Assembly (NCBI GenBank): GCA_964355365.1
Contig: CAYHEX010000092.1
Coordinates: 1 to 12,825, forward strand
Direction of reading: 5' to 3'
Length of the DNA: 12,825 nucleotides
Source of the DNA: SCUN01 sp964355365
GTDB lineage: Bacteria > Acidobacteriota > Vicinamibacteria > Vicinamibacterales > SCN-69-37
The translations under genes and the position numbers were made by a program. Below, one piece after another: positions 5,996 through 11,246 of this stretch (position 1 is the first letter of the stretch; each line of letters begins with the position of its first letter). The notes beneath the pieces are model-generated. The model did no database searches. It was given only the letters and a program-made list of their open reading frames with translations, and was not told where the DNA came from.

Positions 5996-7477
5996 AGCCT
6001 TGTAGATCGACTTCAACTCGTCGATCATCGCTTTGCGAATGTCGCGCAGCTCTTCGACGTCATGCACACCGGGGTTGGTCCGCGTGAGGTACGCGAGGTT
6101 GGTCTCGCCCCCGGTCAATAGGAAGTCTGAAATGCCGACGACGTAGCGTTTGGCCGGATCGAGCGGCACGCCGTTGATCACCCAGCCATCGATCGTGCGC
6201 ACGGCGCCGTCGCTGCTGTGCAGGTAGCCGCCGGTGCGCTGGTTGCCCAGCCCCTGATCCAGCACCTTCGCGAGCAACGCGCCGTCGAATGACGCGCGCA
6301 GGGCCTTGCCGCCAAACGGCAGGACGCGAATGACGTCGTATTCCGTCATTGGCCCTGGCGTGAGCACGTCGTCAATGCGCACGGATCCGCCGTTGAAGAT
6401 CCCGATGTCGGCCTTCGCCTCGTGCTTGAGCGCGTTGGCGATGATCTGCGTCAGCTTGCCTTCGCGATTACGCACCGTGGCCTCGCGGCCGTCCAACGAC
6501 TCCGTCAGCGTGACCACGGGCGTCTCGGGCGTGAATCCGTCGCGGCGGAAGGCGTCGAACCCGGTCGCCGTCCACTTCTTCACGAGGGCATCAACCGCCG
6601 GCAGCGCCTTGATCTGGTCGTCGATGACCTGCAAGCGCGCGTTCACCGTCGGGCGCGTGCCTTTCGCGCCGAATGACATCGCCACGATGGCCAGAGAGCG
6701 CACGTTGGCGTCAGCCTTGACGATCGGCGTGAAGTGCGGCCCCCGTCGCAGCAGCCAGTTCTCGTGCTCGTGTCCACCAAGAATCAGATCGATCTCCGGC
6801 ACGGCAACGGCCAGTTCGCCATCGCCGGCGAGCGACAGATGCGTGAGGGCCACGATCGCGTCGACCTTGCCGCTGAGTTCGGCAACCACGGATTTCGCCG
6901 TTTCGATGGGCGGCAGGTACTTCACCCACGGTTTCACGGTGGAATCAATGATGATGCCGAGCACTCCGATACGGAACGTCCGGCCGCCGACCTTGACGGG
7001 AACGATTGCCGATCGGACGGTGTTGGCGAACGGCTGGCCCTGGGCATCGGTCACGTTGCTGACGACGAGCGTGAACTTCTGTTCGGACATGCGCGCCTTG
7101 AAGGCGGCCTCCGAGACGTCGAATTCATGGTTGCCGAGTGTGGCCAGCTGCAGTCCGACGACGTTGAGCACGTCCACCATCTGCCGGCCGGCCAGCGCTT
7201 CTCCGTTCACGCGCGCGGTACCGAGCGCCGACGGCGACAGGTAGTCGCCTCCCAGCGTGACGAGCACGGGCGCGTTCGTGCGTTTGAGCTGCGACACCAC
7301 GGTCGCGACACGCGCCATGCCGCCGGATCGCCCGCCCTCGACTGGGCTGATCTCGTACACGTCGTTCAGGTGAACGATTGTCAGCACCGCTCGCGCCGGC
7401 GCCTGCGCGTTGACGATGAGCGTTGAGGTGAGCGCGAAACACGCCAGCAGGAGGAGGGATCGGAGCTTGAGCGGCAT
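5984..7477 (-). CDS. Exported 5'-nucleotidase / metallophosphatase family protein (UshA-like)
   Basis: A 497-residue two-domain protein. A signal peptide (MPLKLRSLLLLACFALTSTL, then IVNAQA) is cut near residue 26. The N-terminal metallophosphatase domain has HLNDVYEI (D39), LGGDYL (D78), LGNHEFD (N116, H117), LTHLS (H213) and LGGHEHEN (H236, H238). UshA has His two residues after its first metal Asp (DxH); here it is Tyr41, a form I recall in an NDVYEI-type branch. The C-terminal 5'-nucleotidase domain has FNGGSVR (about 361-367) and SDFLLTGGE (about 450-458). It probably hydrolyses nucleotides or related phosphoesters in the periplasm. Start is ATG 7475-7477 without a Shine-Dalgarno; TACAAT (minus strand, 7492-7487) sits 9 nt upstream. 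The last residues PGT and the TAA stop lie inside a palindromic repeat (5974-5995). Confidence 0.93.
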   Translation of the reverse strand: MPLKLRSLLLLACFALTSTLIVNAQAPARAVLTIVHLNDVYEISPVEGGRSGGMARVATVVSQLKRTNAPVLVTLGGDYLSPSALGTARVNGEALAGRQMVDVLNVVGLQLATLGNHEFDVSEAAFKARMSEQKFTLVVSNVTDAQGQPFANTVRSAIVPVKVGGRTFRIGVLGIIIDSTVKPWVKYLPPIETAKSVVAELSGKVDAIVALTHLSLAGDGELAVAVPEIDLILGGHEHENWLLRRGPHFTPIVKADANVRSLAIVAMSFGAKGTRPTVNARLQVIDDQIKALPAVDALVKKWTATGFDAFRRDGFTPETPVVTLTESLDGREATVRNREGKLTQIIANALKHEAKADIGIFNGGSVRIDDVLTPGPMTEYDVIRVLPFGGKALRASFDGALLAKVLDQGLGNQRTGGYLHSSDGAVRTIDGWVINGVPLDPAKRYVVGISDFLLTGGETNLAYLTRTNPGVHDVEELRDIRKAMIDELKSIYKAPGT

Positions 7478-7567
7478 ACAGTCACAATTGTAGTCTTGCC
7501 GGCCTTGGAGAGCAGGCCGGCCTACGTACCGTCGGGGCCGGCCGGCCTTCTCAATTAAGATTGAGAC
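7478..7567. promoter_or_regulatory. Divergent promoter region between 5'-nucleotidase and clpA
   Basis: Ninety bases separate the two start codons. On the nucleotidase side is TACAAT (minus, 7492-7487), overlapping the palindrome ACAATTGT (7484-7491). In the middle is a GC-rich stem, GCCGGCCT (7498-7505) pairing with AGGCCGGC (7514-7521) around an 8-nt loop, with a CTACG tail; a partial GCCGGCCGGCCTT follows at 7538-7549. Next to clpA is a perfect 7-bp inverted repeat, TCTCAAT-TAAG-ATTGAGA (7549-7566). It covers a TAAGAT -10-like hexamer (7556-7561) that ends 6 nt before the clpA ATG. Operator function is inferred. Confidence 0.5.
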
Positions 7568-9859
7568 ATGTTCTCTGCATCACTCGAGATTGTCTTGACG
7601 GTGTCGTATCGCGAAGCCGTCTCGCGCGGCCATGCGTACCTGACGCTCGAGCACCTGCTCTACGCGCTGGCGCACGATCAGGAGGGTGAGCAGATCCTCA
7701 CGGCCTGCGGCGCGAACCTGCCGGCGCTGCGCGAATCGCTGCAGCAGTATCTCGAGTCATCAATCGAGCGCCTGAAACGCGGCAATGAACGCGAACCCGA
7801 GCAGACAGCGGCGTTTCAGCGCGTACTCCAGACAGCAGTGCTGCACGTGCAGAGCGCGGCGCGGCAGGAAGTGAAGGCCGGCGACATCCTCGCGGCGATT
7901 CTTCAGCAGCCCAAGTCGTATGCCGCCAAGTTGCTCGACGCGCAGCACATCACACGCCTCGACATCCTCGAGTTCATCTCCCATGGCGTGAGCAAACTGC
8001 CGTCGACGGATGGGCCGGATCCATCAGACGGCCCGGCGACGGCGGGCCGGGGCGACGAAGGCCGCGCGGCACAGCGCGATCCGCTCGCCGCCTACTGCGT
8101 GAACCTCAGCGACAAGGCGCGCGAGGGCAAGCTCGATCCGCTGGTGGGCCGCACCGCCGAGCTCAAGCGCACGATCGAAGTGTTGTGCCGTCGCCGCAAG
8201 AACAACCCCGTGTTCGTCGGCGACGCCGGTGTGGGTAAAACCGCCATGGCCGAGGGCCTCGCCGCGCGACTGACGCAAGACGACGCCCCTGAGCCGCTGA
8301 AGGACGCGGAGGTGTTCTCGCTCGACACGACGGCGCTGCTCGCGGGCACGCGCTTCCGCGGCGACTTCGAGGAGCGCTTCAAGCAGGTGATCAAGGCGCT
8401 CTCCGCCAAGCCGAAGCCGATTCTCTTTATCGATGAGATCCACTCCACCGTGGGCGCGGGCGCGACGACGGGCGGAACCATGGACCTGGCGACGTTGATC
8501 AAGCCGATCCTGACGGCCGGTGACCTGCGCGTGATTGGCTCGACGACGTTCGAGGAGTTCAAGCACATCGAGAAGGACCGCGCGCTGGCGCGTCGGCTGC
8601 AGAAGATCGCGATCGACGAGCCGTCGGTTGCGGAAGCGACGCAGATTCTTGCGGGCCTGCGCAGCCGGTATCAGGATCATCATCAGGTGACCTATACCGA
8701 CGCGGCGCTCGAAGCGGCGACAAAGCTGGCGGCGCGGCATCTGCGCGATTCGCGCCTGCCCGACAGCGCGATCGACGTGATTGACGAGGCGGGATCCGTG
8801 GCGCGGCTGGGAGCGACGAGCGGCATCGTGCCGGAGATCGGCGCCGCTGAAGTTGAGGCGGTCGTCGCCAAAATTGCGCGCATTCCCGAGCGGCAAGCGT
8901 CGGCCTCCGACCGCGAACGTCTGCGCGGCCTCGAGGAGTCTCTGAAGCGGGTGGTCTTCGGTCAGGAAGAGGCGGTGCATGCGGTCGCGCAGTCGATCAA
9001 GCGTTCACGCGCGGGACTCGGAAACCCCGAGCGGCCGTCGGGCTGCTTCCTCTTCACCGGCCCCACTGGCGTCGGCAAGACTGAACTCGCCAAGCAGCTC
9101 GCGCTGCAGCTCGGCAACGAGTTCATCCGCTTCGACATGTCGGAATACATGGAGAAGCACGCGGTGGCGCGGCTGATCGGTGCGCCTCCCGGCTACGTCG
9201 GCTTCGAACAGGGCGGCCAGCTCGTTGACGCTGTCCGCACGCATCCCTACTGCGTTGTGTTGCTCGACGAAATCGAGAAGGCGCATCCGGACATCTACAA
9301 CATCCTGTTGCAGGTGATGGATCACGCCACGTTGACGGACAACACGGGCCGGAAGGCCGACTTCCGCAACGCGGTGCTGATCATGACGTCGAACGCGGGC
9401 TCGCGCGAGATGAGCACGAAGTCGATGGGTTTCGGCGAAACCGGCGGCGGCAAGCCTGGTGCATCGAAGGCAGCGATCGAGCGCGTGTTCAGCCCGGAGT
9501 TCCGCAACCGACTCGACGCGATCGTCACGTTCGGCACGCTGTCGCCCGCCGTCATGGAAACGATCGTCGAGAAGTTCATCCTGCAGCTCGAAGCGCAGTT
9601 GTCGGAGAAGCACGTGGCGATCACGCTCACGCCGGCCGCACGCGCGTGGCTGGCCACAAAGGGCTACGACCCCACATTTGGCGCACGTCCACTCGGTCGC
9701 GTGATCCAGCGCGACGTCCGCGACCCACTGACCGACGAGATTCTGTTCGGCAAGCTCGAACACGGCGGCACGGTGACGATCGACGTCGCCGACAACGCGC
9801 TGACGTTTACGTACGCAGAGAAAGCTGTCGCGCCGACGACCGTGGATTCGCGGACCTGA
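7568..9859 (+). CDS. clpA: ClpA, AAA+ unfoldase of the ClpAP protease
   Basis: A 763-residue Clp/Hsp100 ATPase that aligns with E. coli ClpA (758) along its whole length. The order is: N-domain (SLEIVLTVSYREAVSRGHAYLTLEHLL, about 1-145), a short linker, AAA-1 with Walker A GDAGVGKT (218-225, K224) and ILFIDEIHS, no long ClpB-type middle domain, then AAA-2 with Walker A GPTGVGKT (498-505, K504) and VVLLDEIEKAHPD. SMGFGE holds the ClpP-docking tripeptide M620-G621-F622, so it should feed ClpP; clpP is not in this window. The first 17 residues align with E. coli ClpA without a gap, which supports ATG 7568 although no strong Shine-Dalgarno is present. The C-terminus differs from E. coli: the last codons (TCG CGG ACC TGA) come from a truncated palindromic repeat. 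ClpS is encoded 1.7 kb upstream. Confidence 0.97.
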   Translation: MFSASLEIVLTVSYREAVSRGHAYLTLEHLLYALAHDQEGEQILTACGANLPALRESLQQYLESSIERLKRGNEREPEQTAAFQRVLQTAVLHVQSAARQEVKAGDILAAILQQPKSYAAKLLDAQHITRLDILEFISHGVSKLPSTDGPDPSDGPATAGRGDEGRAAQRDPLAAYCVNLSDKAREGKLDPLVGRTAELKRTIEVLCRRRKNNPVFVGDAGVGKTAMAEGLAARLTQDDAPEPLKDAEVFSLDTTALLAGTRFRGDFEERFKQVIKALSAKPKPILFIDEIHSTVGAGATTGGTMDLATLIKPILTAGDLRVIGSTTFEEFKHIEKDRALARRLQKIAIDEPSVAEATQILAGLRSRYQDHHQVTYTDAALEAATKLAARHLRDSRLPDSAIDVIDEAGSVARLGATSGIVPEIGAAEVEAVVAKIARIPERQASASDRERLRGLEESLKRVVFGQEEAVHAVAQSIKRSRAGLGNPERPSGCFLFTGPTGVGKTELAKQLALQLGNEFIRFDMSEYMEKHAVARLIGAPPGYVGFEQGGQLVDAVRTHPYCVVLLDEIEKAHPDIYNILLQVMDHATLTDNTGRKADFRNAVLIMTSNAGSREMSTKSMGFGETGGGKPGASKAAIERVFSPEFRNRLDAIVTFGTLSPAVMETIVEKFILQLEAQLSEKHVAITLTPAARAWLATKGYDPTFGARPLGRVIQRDVRDPLTDEILFGKLEHGGTVTIDVADNALTFTYAEKAVAPTTVDSRT

Positions 9860-10124
9860 AGTGGATTCGCGGACCTGAAGGTCCGCGACTACGAGTGCAC
9901 CGAACGAGACCGATGCGGATTCGCGGACGGGACGCCGGTTCGCGGACCTGAAGGTCCGCGACTACGAGTGCATCGAACGACACCGACGTGGGTTCGCGGA
10001 CGGGACGTCGGTTCGCGGACCTGAAGGTCCGCGACTACGAGTGCGGTACCAAGACCAACGTAGTCGGGGACCTTCAGGTCCCCGAGCGAACCAATAGACG
10101 TAGTCGGGGACCTTTAGGTCCCCG
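9842..10124. repeat. Palindromic repeat array B between clpA and grpE (73-bp tandem unit plus inverted units)
   Basis: The 300 bases between clpA and grpE (9860-10159) are almost entirely repeat. Positions 9842-9860 and 9861-9879 are a perfect 19-bp direct duplication, and the clpA stop lies in the first copy. Three full palindromes (cgcggacctgaaggtccgcg) follow at 9868-9887, 9941-9960 and 10014-10033, each with an ACTACGAGTGC tail. They are exactly 73 bp apart; the units 9868-9940 and 9941-10013 differ at about six positions by eye. Two copies of opposite orientation follow at 10065-10084 and 10105-10124, 40 bp apart, with CGGGG/CCCCG stems. No open frame here looks like a real gene. The last 35 bases before grpE are unique sequence. 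Confidence 0.92.
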
Positions 10125-10159
10125 AACATGACCTTTGCATACCCGAGAATGAGGCACGA

Positions 10160-10714
10160 ATGTCTGAGATGAAAGTCACCGATCGCCGCTGGTGGGCGAA
10201 GGAACAATCCGATAGCGGCGATGTCGCTGAAGAACCGAAGCTCAAGCCGGCCTACGTCGAAGAACTCGAACAGAAGGTTGCGGCGAAGGACCAGGAGATT
10301 CAACGCCTGATCGCGCTAAACCGATCGGCATCGACTGAGTTCGACGACGCGCGCGCGCGGTTGCGGAAGGAGTTGTCGAAAGACGTGGAGCGCGGCCGCA
10401 GGTCGCTGCTGGTGTCGTTCCTCGAAGTGCTCGACAACCTCGACCGGGCGCTCGGGGCCGCGGGTGACCGATCCGATTCGTTTGTGCAGGGTGTCGCGAT
10501 CGTGCGTCAGCAGTTCCTGACGACGCTCGAGGGGATGGGCGTGAAGCGCGTGGATCCGCTTGGCCACATGTTCGATCCGGCCATTCACGAAGCCGTGTCG
10601 CAGGTGCCTTCCCCGGCCGGTACCGCGCCGAACACCGTCGTCGGCGTCATTCGGCCGGGGTATCTGATTGGCGACGAGGTGTTGCGGCCGGCGGCGGTCG
10701 CGGTCAGCGCGTAG
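10160..10714 (+). CDS. grpE: GrpE, nucleotide-exchange factor of DnaK
   Basis: A 184-residue GrpE. A charged N-terminal part leads into a long helix and coiled coil (about 31-100: YVEELEQKVAAKDQEIQRL and so on, through FLEVLDNLDRAL, 88-98). The C-terminal beta-wing domain has GMGVKRVDPLGHMFDPAIHEAV (about 125-146) and GYLIGDEVLRPAAVAV (167-182), the family signature. GrpE releases ADP from DnaK and helps set its substrate-release cycle. A GAGG Shine-Dalgarno lies 5 nt before ATG 10160, unlike several neighbours that lack one. dnaK, dnaJ and hrcA are not adjacent in this window; the upstream neighbour is clpA, across a repeat array. A second GrpE-like copy elsewhere in the genome cannot be excluded. 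Confidence 0.95.
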   Translation: MSEMKVTDRRWWAKEQSDSGDVAEEPKLKPAYVEELEQKVAAKDQEIQRLIALNRSASTEFDDARARLRKELSKDVERGRRSLLVSFLEVLDNLDRALGAAGDRSDSFVQGVAIVRQQFLTTLEGMGVKRVDPLGHMFDPAIHEAVSQVPSPAGTAPNTVVGVIRPGYLIGDEVLRPAAVAVSA

Positions 10715-10724
10715 AACAAAACCA

Positions 10725-10807
10725 TCTCACGCGGAGACCGCGGAGGGACGCGGAGAGAACTTAAACTAGTTTGGGTTCTCCGTGCTTCCCGCGGGCCCCG
10801 CGAGAGA
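10725..10807. repeat. Imperfect inverted repeat downstream of grpE, rich in CGCGGAG
   Basis: The left arm (10725-10760) carries CGCGGAG three times at 9-10 nt spacing. The right arm (10775-10807, gttctccgtgcttcccgcgg and onward) is its imperfect reverse complement. The loop is AT-rich (ttaaactagttt). It begins 10 bases after the grpE stop and could slow or end transcription, though no U-tract follows. It looks like a second dispersed repeat family, unrelated to the GGACCT palindromes. The stop codon and the last codons of the minus-strand remnant lie inside it. Confidence 0.6.
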
Positions 10808-11025
10808 GCTGGGGACCTGGAGGGCCACGACGACGACTGTCTCGGCCTTCCCTACACGTCCGTTCGCATCATCTGCCGCAACGCGCAACGTGTAGCGTCC
10901 TGACTTCGTCAGCGGCAGCGCGAATTGGAAACGGTAGTCCTGCCCGGCTGTCGACTGCGGCAGTTCTTTGCGGCCTGCGCCGCCCGGCAGCGGCTTCCCT
11001 GCCTCGTCAACGAGCGAGAACCTAT
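10766..11025 (-). pseudogene. C-terminal remnant of a secreted or surface-type protein
   Basis: On the minus strand an open frame runs from about 11047 to TAG 10766-10768 with no start codon. From about 11025 it reads like real protein: FSLVDEAGKPLPGG, then AGQDYRFQFALPLTKSGRYTLRVAADDANGRVGKAETVVVVAL. The alternating beta-strand pattern and the GRYTLRVAADDANGRVGKAE segment resemble the C-terminal beta-sandwich end of secreted proteins with a VWFA-related domain that are common in Acidobacteriota; that match is by eye and tentative. The upstream boundary is a palindromic repeat (11027-11046), beyond which the frame meets a stop (11048-11050). The last 13 or so codons run into the inverted repeat at 10775-10807. 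I read it as a gene truncated by repeat-associated rearrangement. A short functional protein is unlikely without a start. Confidence 0.5.
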
Positions 11026-11026
11026 T

Positions 11027-11217
11027 CGTGGACCTAAAGGTCCACGACTACGAGTTGCGGGTGACGGGTGACGGTACGCGTGACGGGTGACGGTACGGGT
11101 GACGGTACGGGTGGCGGGTGGCGGGTGGCGGGTGACGGTAAGGGTGACGGGTGACGGCGTCAGACGTAGCCGCGGACCTTCAGGTCCGCGGGGGGTTCGT
11201 GGACCTGAAGGTCCACG
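11027..11217. repeat. Palindromic repeat cluster C (three copies) downstream of speA
   Basis: The copies are 11027-11046 (cgtggacctaaaggtccacg, then ACTACG, plus orientation), 11170-11191 (stem ccgcggacct / aggtccgcgg, preceded by CGTAG, minus orientation) and 11198-11217 (cgtggacctgaaggtccacg, then ACTACG, plus orientation). The last two are back to back. The G-rich minisatellite lies between the first and second copies. For speA, which is read on the minus strand, the first palindrome begins about 30 nt after its stop codon. Confidence 0.9.
11057..11159 (+). repeat. G-rich heptamer minisatellite (GGGTGAC / GGGTGGC) with G-quadruplex motif
   Basis: About 100 bases are built from GGGTGAC, GGGTGGC and the spacer CGGTACG in irregular order. 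Positions 11109-11132 hold four GGG runs (11109-11111, 11116-11118, 11123-11125, 11130-11132) separated by identical TGGC loops, which satisfies the usual G-quadruplex rule on the plus strand. The open frame through it has only low-complexity VTVRVTG-type sequence and is not a gene. Copy number is likely to vary between strains. Confidence 0.85.
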
Positions 11218-11246
11218 ACTACGGGTGACGGAGCGACGAGTGACTG

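Noticed and set aside
7549..7566. CIRCE heat-shock operator upstream of clpA
   Set aside because: CIRCE is TTAGCACTC-N9-GAGTGCTAA; the arms and spacing here do not match.
8024..8980. Minus-strand frame of about 318 codons inside clpA, and similar ones at 9005-9763
   Set aside because: They lie opposite the conserved ClpA AAA+ domains, have arginine-rich non-protein-like sequence and no upstream signals.
9846..9951. Short open frames running through the repeat array after clpA
   Set aside because: They have no ribosome binding site and no family resemblance, and the coding potential comes from repeat sequence only.
9842..10124. CRISPR array
   Set aside because: The repeats are perfect palindromes of 20-22 bp with changing orientation and repeated, not unique, spacers. 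The unit length is 73 or 40 bp and no cas gene is near.
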